A stretch of 64,000 nt of DNA from Calvatia gigantea (Eukaryota > Basidiomycota > Agaricomycetes > Agaricales > Lycoperdaceae), in contig JACAAK010000001.1 of NCBI GenBank assembly GCA_025093985.1, positions 3,162,001-3,226,000 on the forward strand, written 5' to 3'. The notes below the pieces were generated by a model, which saw nothing but the letters and a program-made list of their open reading frames with translations, was not told where the DNA came from and searched no databases. Positions 46,981 to 57,682 of the stretch are shown here, piece after piece. Every line of letters starts with the position of its first letter. The stretch's first letter is position 1. The translations under genes and the position numbers were made by a program.

Positions 46981-47244
46981 TCTATCCGTTTGGCTTAATT
47001 TACCCTTTTGGTGTCTACGACTTGATTTTTCTTTTGTTTATTCCTTTGGTGCTTTCCAGCGCAATCGTGTATGTATACGAGTTTTGTTCTCCTTCATTTA
47101 ACTCTTCTATATTCGTTTATCTTATTCAATAGTTAAGTATTTGTCAGATATAGATGACACCTTTGTACATAGGTATCCAGTTGAGCCCGTCTGTTCCCGT
47201 GGAGGGGCCAGACCGCCTGTCCCCCGTCACTAGTCCCGATCACA

Positions 47245-48353
47245 ATGTCTCAAACACATCCGGCGGATAATTGTGTCCGCTGCCTATGGCCCAGAGTCAG
47301 TGACTACCTTGACACCAATCCGACGTTCCAGTCTGCGCCGATGGCTTCTATTTCTCGAGGCCCCCTTCTTCCTGGCTTTGGCATTCCTCTCGGCTGGCAA
47401 CAACGTAAGTTGTTGTTTCTCAGAGCTTCGATTTTGATTTACTGAGACCGAGTCGGCGCTGTTGAAGCACGGGACCGGAAACAATGGCCCTTATTTCGCT
47501 CAGCACTCGACCCAGATATTGAATACTATGTATGGATCGTCAATGGAGAGACGGGCACCCGCATTCGGGTTTGAGGAGTATCGCCATCAAGATACATGGA
47601 GAATGCCATTGACTACTCTTCGGGAAACGCAAATGCTAGCCTTCATGAACAAGGTTACTGATAAAGACGGCTAGGAGAAAAGGCAAGCCCTTTTCTGCTA
47701 CCTCAGCAGTCGCTGCGTGAATTCTGGTACGCAGGTCTTCGATGATTCTATCACAGAGAAATGGAAAGCAGAAATATCGAAGGGTGAGGGCCTGGACTTT
47801 ACGCATGAAATGGCGGAGTACTGCATCGAGGAGCTGAAGTACAAGGCGGAGCTCTATAATCATCAGGGTGCATTAGCTTGTTTCACGGGGATGTTGTCAA
47901 ATCCGACACTGTTGTCCCGTCAGACTTACAGAACGTCCTCAAAAATGCAGTCGCACCCCTTGAGAACGTCCCAGAGCACAGGAAAGACTGGCATCCAGGT
48001 TCTGATGGAAGGGAGCATGCACACCTCTATTCGACCATTAAACAAATAATGGGGAAATTGCTTCCAATGTGGAATCTCACCCTAACTCCCTTTCGACATT
48101 TCTCATTTCGACGAAGAATTGTGCCGCATAACCGGATCAGCTACGGTAAACTTGAGGACCGGGATTACGTATTGAAAGAGGGTCCTCAACGGGGCGAGGA
48201 CGAGGGCAACAGCTCCTTTTACCGGCGCTTGTATGACTGGAAAATAGGCCAAAGACCCAATCATCTTGAATATCCCGATGTGACCTGTTTCAAGCGACCG
48301 CAGCCCATAGGCGAGCCTGTTGACTTAAAGAAGGACTACGGTGATTGTGTGCT
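47245..48353 (+). pseudogene. DUF4246-family gene, broken and 3'-truncated
   Basis: DUF4246 proteins are fungal, probably 2-oxoglutarate/iron oxygenase-like, and of unknown role. Recognisable: PLLPGFGIPLGWQQ, LRETQMLAFMNKVTDK, HEMAEYCIEELKYKAELYN, VVKSDTVVPSDLQNVLK, ENVPEHRKDWHPGSDG, then LYSTIKQIMGKLLPMWNLTL, RRIVPHNRISYG, DYVLKEGPQRGEDEG and RRLYDWKIGQRPNHL. Defects: a TAG where a Trp codon is expected after VTDKDG (47672), a missing base near 47880 between ALACF and GDVVKSD, an internal deletion after DWHPGSDG, and loss of the whole C-terminal catalytic half after KKDYG. At about 48353 the sequence changes into the 3' part of a KRI1 gene in another frame. Confidence 0.65.
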
Positions 48354-49169
48354 ACAAAGAAGATGAAGGCGTAGATATCGACGCGATGGACGCCGATGTT
48401 CAAGCATTGCAAAAGGAATTGGGTGAGGAGGAGGAGTGGGACGGGACCGAAGAGATGCGAAAACGAAAACTGGACGAATATATGGAAGAAGTCTACAATC
48501 TTGAATTCAACGATATGGTGCGTGAAAGCGAGCTCTATTCTTATTCCGATGATTGAACAGTGATACTCTACTTCTGCTTAGGTCGGAGACCTGCCAACAC
48601 GCTTTAAATACCTCCCAGTCGCATCTCAAACATACTCGTTATCACCTGTCGAGATTTTGCTAGCGACCGATAAGGAACTAAACGAGTTCATGAGTATCAA
48701 AAAATACGCTCCATACAAAAACAACGCAAGAAAATGGGATGCAAAGCGTCAACAAAATCTCAAAGAACTCAAAACAACTCTTATTGAACGCGCGAAGAAT
48801 GGGGGCTGGTTAGTCAAGGACTCGGTCAAAACTGGTGATTCTACTTCCGTCAGGGAAGGAGGATGGAGGGAACCCGGGGGGATACGAAAAGTGAAAAAGA
48901 GGAAGGGAAAGAAGGAACGTATGAAAGCCAAGGCCGCCGCTGCAGAGCATGAAACTATTGGTGATGGTGAAAGTGGAGAAAGTAGGGACGCGCACGTAAA
49001 CGGTCTAAATCTAAACAGGGCTAAGGCGAGCGCAGAGAAGTCGAAGGAGGGAAGAGCGGAGGAGCAAGGCCAGAAGCGTAAACGTGACGCAATTGGAGCC
49101 GTGGAGGCGAAGGTCCAGGTACAACAAGAAGATCAAAATGAGGGTAGGAAACCGAAGAGGAGGCGGTAG
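48354..49169 (+). pseudogene. KRI1 (90S pre-ribosome factor) 3' fragment
   Basis: KRI1 is an essential nucleolar protein needed for 40S ribosome biogenesis. Two exons, about 48354..48517 and 48582..49169, encode the C-terminal third: VDIDAMDADVQALQKELGEE, KRKLDEYMEEVYNLEFNDM, then after the intron VGDLPTRFKYLPVASQTYSL, EILLATDKELNEFMSIKKYA and PYKNNARKWDAKRQQNLKEL. This is the Kri1 C-terminal domain, followed by a Lys/Glu-rich tail ending KRKRD...RRR. The reading frame is open to 49169. The N-terminal two thirds and a start are missing; the sequence before CYKEDEG belongs to the DUF4246 gene. A functional KRI1 must be elsewhere in the genome. Confidence 0.75.
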
Positions 49170-51078
49170 AAGCATAGGGGCGGAGGCGAAGGCGGTGGAG
49201 ACTGAACTAATGCGTGGATATTGAAATTTGGAGGTGCGGTAGTTGTGGAGAAGCAATAAGGTTTCCAGTTACACTCCTAAGCTCATATCTCCCTTTATTT
49301 CTTTTCGTTCTGCGATTCCGCCATTCGTCCATTGCGTCGCTATCCTACCATAACCTCGACGGACCAGCCCTTCCGTTCACTAGCCAATCTCTCACTATCA
49401 TAAACTCCCCCGATTAACGCCAGCATCACCAGTGGTGATTGGGGTGGCCTTCTGGCCTTCGCTCGCCCCTAGGTCGGGTTTTACGAGCTTCCCTACCTCC
49501 TTTGGATACTCATACCGCGATGATAGACCCAACGCGACCAGCTTGCCGCCAAGTAACATTCATGTTTCCGTCAAAACAATTGTTTTGACTAGTGCCATGC
49601 CCACCAACGACGTTTGCTCGAAAGTTCCCACTTCACCTGAATTGCCTCGAGGTTTTTAAAGCTTGAGTTGACCGCCGACTTTTCCTGTCATGTATGGCTT
49701 TCCGGCTAACTTTAAACTGATGCCACGAGGGTGATATTTCGAGAGCCAGAATCCCTTGTGAAGATATGCGGATATGCCAAAATTATGTCACACATTGTTT
49801 AATCTAAACGTTGAAGTCAACAGAGCCAGGTTTCTTCGGCTTCCACCGGGAGGTGGGCTTGTGGGATGGCGCCCAACCGCGGGCCTGTTCTAGTTTTCGC
49901 ATTCCTGAATTGTTGACGTTGAGGTAGATAAGACAGCCGTGAACCGTCTCCGGTCGCCGTCTGCCTCCTCACGTCATTGCACAGCCAACTAGTGGGAACG
50001 GTGTATTACGGTCGCGTGTGTAAGTGTTGGCTGTGCGTCGCGAACATAGACATTTCATACATTTTGTTCTCGTAAACCATCTGGACTTGGTTCCCTATCT
50101 ATCTACAGGGGACTCAGCCAATAACGTTTGTCCCCAGCACCTAAGACAAAACACGAGGTCCCAGAAAACAATTACCGCAGTATATCCCAATACCAGTGTC
50201 ACGCAATTTTTTCCCATGAGAAACTCAAATGGTCCGTAGAGTGCTGAGAAAACTTTGTCAATGTCAAACTGTCAAGCGAGAGGTGTAGCTGGAAATTATA
50301 GGCTTCCAAGTCGTCCAACTATACGAAGATGATTAATTTTCATCGTGTGTGGGATTTCCTCACTCCCTTGAACCTCGGCAGTTGCGTTCATGTCAATCGT
50401 TCTGATTTTCTCGAAGACAACCCTCGGTGCCATGAACAGTCATCCAAAGCAACATTGCACGAGGTCGTGACTCCGGTCTATAAAATTTCAATGAAGTCAC
50501 CATGGGGAATCTCACCATCTGGCGCCCATTTTACGGGAGTAAAGAGCTTCCAGACGACCCTTTAGGGGAGTCGCTGGTGGGGTTCTTACCACATATGCAG
50601 ACCGCTCGGGATTGGGCGGTTTGTTGCTGTCAGCGGAGAATACCAAATCGATGACACAGGGTGACAGCGAACCACGGAGGTTTTCAACTATGTACTAAGT
50701 TAGGTGTGTGATCAATCTGAAAGATCTACCCCTCAGGGAGTGGATGTTGGGGCCTGAGGTTGCTCTCCTCAGTCGACTCGGAGACGTGGTCTTGTGATGT
50801 CGTCGTGAAAGCTAGGGCATCAATCACCGTGGTTGCAATAGGGACGGGCATGAGGGACATTGCATGCACAGGGGGGTAGATTGCTATTGTTGCAAAGGAG
50901 TGTAATAGTAGGGGTACAATTGATACAATAGCCAGAGGAGAAAAGGGACCATACCCGTGAAACAAAAACCAAGACGACAATAATAATAGTTGGACTATGG
51001 TAAGTACTAGGGAGTGATGTAGTAGGGCTTAGCTGTTGCTAGGCACTCTATTGGGGTATTGGGAGAAAAAGTCCAAGA
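49170..51078. other. Intergenic, no gene seen
   Basis: About 1.9 kb of short ORFs without recognisable features. Confidence 0.5.
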
Positions 51079-52329
51079 TCAAAAACAAAAGTCCAACACA
51101 GTATCACGAAGCCGCCTTGAGGAGGCGATTAGGTAGGTTTGAGCAAAATGCGGCAATGCGATTAACTTTCGTCGCTCTTCGTTGCTCCGCAATGAAGGGG
51201 GATAATCCAAGATTGTCCTCGGAGTAGTAGTCGATGGTGTGATGTGGTTCGAAAAGGACGAAAGATGTATCCATCTCATACGGAAGACAGCTGTACTTGA
51301 TCTAGGAATTGTCACTCTATGAGCCCCACCATAACAAGTCAGGAAAAACATCGAACGTACCAGTCTGATGGGCTCTACCGTCGGTTGGTGAGATAGATGA
51401 AAGCCTGTGTCGTACGGCGAAGGCAAGGGTGAAAAGAAGGGGGAAGGGAGCGGGGACGCATAGGTGGTTGCCTCATCTTTGAGAGTACTTAGTTCGTCGG
51501 AATCTGACTCGTAGCCCGATTCCTCAGAGGACGTTTCTGGCACAATGGATAGAGGAGCCGGCTTGCGCCGAGGGAATGGGACGGTAGATTTCTTAACCAC
51601 TAGGGCTTTTGGACGGGGTTTTGGATGAGGTTTCGGAGGAAGCTGGATTGCAGCATCCCAACACACAGTGGTGAATGCATCGAAAGGGGAGAGAAGGAGC
51701 ATGTCGTCGAGCCCATCAAGGCACTCGATATCGAATCCAACGTCAAGAGTCATTCGATCAAGAACGAGATCCCAGGAGACTTCGACCTCGGCAAAACTGC
51801 TGCAGCTATCTGCTCGACGGACGTCGACCGGGACTGTCTGGGAGTGCGGTAGTGAAAGCAGATTTATTAACCATCGCGGACCAGCCGAAGGACGAATGGA
51901 GGTCGTTAGAGGAGACAGAGTGCTGTGACGGTTCACATTAGGCATGTCCGAGCGCAACAAAAATGTTGAATACCCACCATGAATGTCGTAGGTGAAAGTG
52001 AGGATGCTGTACAGGATAAAACTGGTCGGAAACCAAGGAGAAGTCGTCCAGGGTACTGAATAGGGAGATGCTGCTTCCGATTGGGCTTGGGCACAGGTTT
52101 TTATATAGTCTGGGAAGAGGACCGTAAGAGGAGGGCGCTGCTGCCTTGTCAACGGTACTATGAGAGAGGGGAGCGTGGCGTAACGGCCATAAAAGTGTCG
52201 GTAGGTCCGAATTGCTAGATTGGCCTTCATTTTATACCAAGCGAAGTCGCTCGGTGTGAGCATCAAGACCCTTTCGTTGGATCTGAGGATATGGCGCTCG
52301 AGCTTAATTGTCTGGACTAAGGTTGACAT
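51079..52329 (-). CDS. Hypothetical protein
   Basis: Long open frame; start MSTLVQTIKLERHIL chosen at 52329 (a further in-frame Met-less extension reaches 52365). About 416 residues. The first 100 residues are mixed alpha/beta-like (SDFAWYKMKANLAIRTYRHF, SLIVPLTRQQRPPLTVLFPD). The middle has EVSWDLVLDRMTLDVGFDIE. A Pro/Ser/Glu tail reads SSEESGYESDSDELSTL with SPLPSPF repeats. No family is recognised. The last 80 residues look like read-through, so the natural end may be at an intron near MFFL (about 51345). A 63-nt frame-preserving intron could also exist after DIHG near 51980. Confidence 0.5.
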   Translation of the reverse strand: MSTLVQTIKLERHILRSNERVLMLTPSDFAWYKMKANLAIRTYRHFYGRYATLPSLIVPLTRQQRPPLTVLFPDYIKTCAQAQSEAASPYSVPWTTSPWFPTSFILYSILTFTYDIHGGYSTFLLRSDMPNVNRHSTLSPLTTSIRPSAGPRWLINLLSLPHSQTVPVDVRRADSCSSFAEVEVSWDLVLDRMTLDVGFDIECLDGLDDMLLLSPFDAFTTVCWDAAIQLPPKPHPKPRPKALVVKKSTVPFPRRKPAPLSIVPETSSEESGYESDSDELSTLKDEATTYASPLPSPFFSPLPSPYDTGFHLSHQPTVEPIRLVRSMFFLTCYGGAHRVTIPRSSTAVFRMRWIHLSSFSNHITPSTTTPRTILDYPPSLRSNEERRKLIALPHFAQTYLIASSRRLRDTVLDFCF

Positions 52330-52374
52330 CGTGGAGGAATGAATTACCGTTAAGGTAAGGTCCAAGAACCATGT

Positions 52375-52809
52375 TTACATCACCCAGATGCAACTCCCAG
52401 ACGTTTGCGTAGGTGCAGGGAATTGAGTAACCACCCGTCCGCCACAAGATAATCCATTGGGAGGGCCAACCAACCATGGGTATTCGCTCCTGAGGCCTGA
52501 GGCCTGAGGCCTAAAGGCCTTAGCGCTTGAGCAGTTAGTATCCGACCAATTCAAGAAGGACTCCAGGACAGGAGGGGGGTACGGTGGAGATTGCATTATT
52601 CGTATAAAGCCCGAAATTGCATGAAGGAAGCTTTCCTGGAGCGAACGAACTAGAACTTCTTGACCGCCAGTGCTTGGATAGTTCAAGTCAGTGGAACTAC
52701 CCCTAAGGCAAATGTCGGCAATCTCGTGGGAAAATAATCCAAAAGCTGTCATCCAGCTGCCGAGTCCTGCAGTCACTCTGGTAAATGAGGCATCCCAGTT
52801 ATAGGTCAC
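52375..52809 (-). CDS. Hypothetical ORF
   Basis: Open frame of 144 codons, 10 bases upstream (in the minus direction) of the preceding ORF. Sequence such as SWMTAFGLFSHEIADICLRG and LVRSLQESFLHAISGFIRIM looks helical and protein-like. No family is recognised. The part encoding FRPQASGLRSE coincides with a short GCCTGAG tandem repeat at 52494-52520. It may be an upstream exon of the same gene or spurious. Confidence 0.3.
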   Translation of the reverse strand: MTYNWDASFTRVTAGLGSWMTAFGLFSHEIADICLRGSSTDLNYPSTGGQEVLVRSLQESFLHAISGFIRIMQSPPYPPPVLESFLNWSDTNCSSAKAFRPQASGLRSEYPWLVGPPNGLSCGGRVVTQFPAPTQTSGSCIWVM

Positions 52810-53305
52810 TTCTCTTCCATGTCATTCTGTTTTTTCGTAACTTCATTCCAAATAACCTGGATGCTGCTGATGAATAACTGAATCTCCATCCCAATCTTTT
52901 TGCAAGTCACCATTAAGCTTCCAATTATTCTTCTCAACAATAAATGTCACTAACGCTTTCTGAGTTCACTAGCGCGGTCGGGAAACCCAGGACCTCGCGG
53001 GCTGGCGCTGCCGGTTGAGATAGGCAACCATTATGCCATCAGGCCACGTTACTCGCCCTCAAGCTTTGTGGCGTCTCCTCGAACCTTCTCCCTCCCATCC
53101 GAGAGATACGTTTGTATGGCAGCACGATTCAGCCGCAGCAAGAACCACCCCTACCATGAGAGTGGCTTCTCCAAAGAGTCAAACACGTTACGAAACTGTG
53201 CACGGGACTTCATGCTTATCGATTCCTGATAGCATCACCAGTGAAATGTTGTCTATTAAAGCCCAACATTAACCATAGATAACTGTCCGCTCTGTTGAAA
53301 CAGTA

Positions 53306-54905
53306 ATGACATCCAACGGCTTCTCCAACTCCCCTAATACCATGACCTCAACTACTCACAAGGATATTGAGTATTACATTGAACCACTTATCTTTCAGGT
53401 ATGTCGGTGCTCCTGCCGCTGTCGGGCCAGGCCATCGTTGACAAGGCACGTAGGTGGAGAACACGATATTTCGAGTTCCTCGCGAATACTTGGCCCAGGA
53501 ATCTCTTCTGTTCCTGGACATGTTTCAACTCCCTCAACCCAGCGTCGACGGCGTCGACGGCTCGACTGACTTGACTCCTGTGATATTGCCTGAGCCAATC
53601 ACCGTCTCGTCCTTCCGCGCCCTCCTCCAACTACTATACTCTAATGATTCGTGCGTCTCTCACTAAATTTAATGTATCCTTTGAAATCTGATGTCATCAC
53701 CACGATAGCCCAACCAACACGAGCCTCATGAAGGATGAATGGTTAGCAGTCCTCGAGCTATCGAGAATGTGGGACATGGCCAGGATCCGAACTATTGCTA
53801 TTGACCGCCTACTCCCACTTCTTGAGGACGATCCTGCCCACCAATGGAATCTCGCCAAAAAATACGAGATGCAAGACTGGGTGCGACCCGCTATGGAGAA
53901 GTTGATACGTCGTAGTAAACCACTCGGAGAGAGAGAATTTGAGATGCTCAATCAAGAAATTCTACTGAAGATCGCAACCGTTCGGGAATGCTGTTACCCT
54001 GTATTCCGTGATTCTGATAACCAGTATGGGGGCTATTACGGCGAGGACACTACCATCAACCGTTGGGAAATCCGCCAGGGACGAGGGGAGGTGGCGATCG
54101 ATTTGAGCGCCTTCAACTTCAGTTGCCCTATGCCGCTATCGCGTGCTGAGGATGAAACTGCAATTCTCGAACCCGATGGTCCATGGAAAAGTGCCGAGTT
54201 CTACTTCGAGAAAGTCGTTTTCAAAGTGAGTTCAACCAGACATCTGATCCTCGATCCTTATAATCTCTTACAGGTACAGGACCGTCTTTACCGTGTGCCC
54301 AACCAGCCGTTCGTCCAGCATTCTCCAATATTCAGACGTCGGTTTGAGAACCGGGGTTTCTCTAAATATGATCGGCATGACCCTTTTATCATTGAGGAAG
54401 CGGTTACGAACACCGACTTTGAGCACCTCTTGCGGCTCTTTTTCCCGCCGTAAGTTCCGTTTCGTTGTATCCACAATAAGACTTCTCGCTCAGCCTTATT
54501 AGGCAAATACTGGGCCAGTGGGAACCAACTCCTGAGGGATGGGCATCGATCTTGAGACTCTCAGCGAGATGGGAAATGGCACAGGTGAAGCAAGTCGCAG
54601 TGCAAAAGCTTCAGACACTCAACTTCGGTAACGTCGCCACTAAAATTCAAATGGCTCAAGAACTCGGGGTTCAGGAGTGGTTTTCATCGGGGATGACGAC
54701 GCTCATAGTCCGAAAGGAACCTCTTGCGCCCCCCGAGTACAAGGTGCTCACATCGCGCCACATTCTCCAGGTCCTTGACCTTCGAGAACGGGCGCATTTC
54801 CGGTATCAATATTATAATAGTAATCCCTTGAGCCACATTAGGTCTGAGCGCGGGGAATTGCCTGGCACCGTAGACATCTCAGCGAGGCTAGCAGACTTAT
54901 TGTGA
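53306..54905 (+). CDS. Double BTB/POZ domain protein
   Basis: Five exons, 53306..53398, 53454..53650, 53709..54225, 54274..54449 and 54503..54905, 461 residues, all GT-AG and in phase. Two successive BTB modules are seen. The first reads YYIEPLIFQVENTIFRVPRE, YLAQESLLFLDMF, then VILPEPITVSSFRALLQLLY, ARIRTIAIDRLLPL and an adaptor-like helix AKKYEMQDWVRPAMEKLIRR. The second reads FYFEKVVFKVQDRLYRVPNQ, FEHLLRLFFPRQILGQWEPT, AQVKQVAVQKLQTL and AQELGVQEWFSSGMTTLIVR. BTB domains mediate homotypic or cullin-3 interactions, and this mushroom-expanded family has no known target. A tandem duplication of the domain within one gene is inferred from the repeated order. Two further BTB loci within 9 kb are damaged. 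Confidence 0.85.
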
Positions 54906-55032
54906 AAGAGATTTGTCTTGTACTTACCTCGCATTCAACCACTTTTACCTGAACTTGGGACAAAACACTGAGGAGAGGGGTTGGTTTATAACCAAGATCA
55001 TATACATTTTAGCCGGAGTAATACATGCTACC

Positions 55033-57682
55033 TTACAGTGTTTCACTTTCACTCGCTTCATTCATTCTCAACCATAAACCCCCCTTCACATACATGGTCA
55101 AATGAGAAGCCAGACGGATCCTATCCCTACCCTGCGGACCCTCCATTCCAGCCCATTCCTTCGGAGGTAGAGAATCCGGAGGTTGCGCATCCAAAGCTAG
55201 ACTGAAGGACGAAAATTGTTGAAGTAAACGAATGAGGAAGAACGAAGCTTCGTTGTAGGCAAACTGCACAGCCTCATAAACGTCGTCTCATTAAGCACTG
55301 TACTTGGCTCACCTGTTGGCCGAGGCAAATCCTAGGACCAGCATTGAAAGGAGTGAAGATAAAGGGGTTTTTGAGGAGGTATTTTTGTAATCTCTTGTCC
55401 AAAAAACGATCCGGGTCAAATTCGAGCGCTGGGGAAATATCAAGGCAAATGAAGTTGTTGTCTGAAACGAGACATACCATCTGGACCCCAAAGGTCAGTG
55501 CGTCGATGCATCAAGAATACGGAATACATAATCCTTGAGGTGAATAGATGGGTAAGCGATCTACGCCCTTGTGACACTGATTTTGATGTTACCTTCTTCC
55601 AGCAGGGAACATATATGGGATTATCCGAGCCGGTGGGAGGGGTCAACACAACAGGTTTAATAGCGGTACTGATGTTCGATTAAGCGATCTAAACATGAGG
55701 GTGGATGGCTCATGGTGGGCTCACCGCTGATTCATGGGACTGTGGTTGTCAACACAGACGATAGTTTAGTTAACAGAGAATAGTAAACCTACGTGCGGTA
55801 CTTACACAGAAGGATATAATCTCAAAACCTCTGCAGGGTAATCGGCGCGGTCGGTTGGTTAAATTCAAACCAAGACCTCGTCACGTACCATTGAGGAAAG
55901 CCCGGAGGTACTTCATGTCTCTGATATCGTCATAGGTTGGCCTACTCCTAGGGCCGACCATGGAAAGCATCTCTTCGCGCAAGCGGCGAGTAATATCGGG
56001 ATGTTCAATAAGCATATACAGCGAGAAAGAGAGGAGCGACGCAGTCTGAGAGGATTCAGTGACATGCAAGCATAGATTATATGCCAGAGCTCACCGTATC
56101 TCGAGAGGCTACAAGAAGGTTTACAAGCTTCGACAAATGGGTGAGACATTTGTAGGAAATTTAAGTATAACGGACCTCGTCTTTAATGAGTTCTCGGTCT
56201 ATTCTGGTATGAGCAGTGTTACGAAAAGATGAAACAGGTGAAAACGCACCAGGGGTCTGATTGACCAAGTAATCCAGAAGCGTCTCAGCTCCACCCACCT
56301 TTGAGTCCTTCTCCCTCCCTTCCTTCCGCGCCATACCTTCCCGTATGAACGGTTCCACAAACAGATCTACTTCCTTCCTGAGCGGCGCAATGGCGTCTCC
56401 CCATATCTCCTTCAAAACCCAAAATGAGCCTGCTCGACCGCGTAGAGCGGTAAGATCCTGGGCCCTAATGAAAGGCCTTTAAAAAGGTATTAGAAGGGTG
56501 ATTTTCAAAGGCAGGCGAGTTGTCCCTCGCAAGAGGGGACGGGTGAGTCGGGTAGGGGAGACCCGCTGCGAGAGAACGGACGTCATTCCTAAAGAGAAAT
56601 TCAGTCGCAGAGTCGAGGGTGAAGCGAGAAACGAGATCCTGAAGGTCAAGTATTATTAGATTAGCGTGCGTAGAGCAGGAAAGTTGGTACCTGAAAATCA
56701 ATCGGGTACCCTTCGGAAAGACTGTCCCTCGCCCGTCTAATGGCCTCCTCAGCATGCCTATCGAAGACGTCGAAGTCACTGATGCGCTCTCTGCTGAAAA
56801 ACGGTCGTGTGATCGATCGATGGAATCTATAACACAAAGCGGTTGAGAACGGGAAGTGTAAATTTTAGGTATTATTTGAAACAAGGATACTAACTTCCAC
56901 ATCTCGCCTGGAAAAACGTCAGTACACCGTCATGGACTTGAAGGATGAAACATACCGTCAGAATTGAAAACTCCTGTGCCAAGCAGGGACCTCAGCTGTG
57001 CGAATATAGCGGGACCTGCAGTATTCCGAAGTTATATACGGCCAGCTCCGTGCGGTGGTATTTACTTACCTTTATTGAAGGCTTCGAATTGGGTGGCCAA
57101 GGATAGCCTCAATAACAACCGTCAGCTTTCAAAAATTCCCGAACTCAAGGCCGCAATTACTTTAACATGCTCTGGCTCGGTAGTAAAGAACTGAAAGCAA
57201 TCAATAAGGCACATTTACACAATATAAAGGGTCAAAACATACCCGTTCCTCCAACCCCATTGGCAATCTGTACGTTTGACCAAACTTCTGACTCCACTCA
57301 AGGAAAATTCCAGGCTACGGGCAGTTTCGTCAATTTGCCCAGTCCTGGCTTGGGAGGCGGGCTACATTACTTACCGGTATATCCATTCCTAAAGTTCTCA
57401 ACAACCTTCCTGGGAACCTCGAGCGTCTTAACATCAATTCGTGGTGGTAATACGGCACCATTGGCTTTGGCATCTCTCGCGTTTTTATGATCGTCCAAGA
57501 GAGGTTTCAGGAAGAGATATACGAGACGTGGAACAGTCGCAAGGGTGACCAAGGCCCACTGCGAGGCGGAAATTGCCAGCACACCACAGATGATTGCGAA
57601 GTGTCCCATACACAAGAAAGCAAGGAAACAAAATATGTGAGATTGAGCGTGCGATAAATTCAGCACCAGGTGAAGCAGTCAT
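55033..57682 (-). pseudogene. Cytochrome P450, CYP63-like, decayed inverted copy
   Basis: Homologue of the gene at 8380 in opposite orientation, with the same exon pattern. Readable: [122 protein letters not shown] and [17 protein letters not shown] through GGLWLRM. Extra single bases relative to the other copy break exon 1 (near 57600), exon 2 (acceptor phase), exon 4 (after AIL, near 57115) and exon 8 (KAFH-stop, near 56465). The last exon, in contrast, is intact here and broken in the other copy. Confidence 0.8.

Noticed and set aside
52494..52520. Short GCCTGAG tandem repeat
   Set aside because: Only three to four units; too short to call a satellite, noted only because it disrupts a weak ORF.
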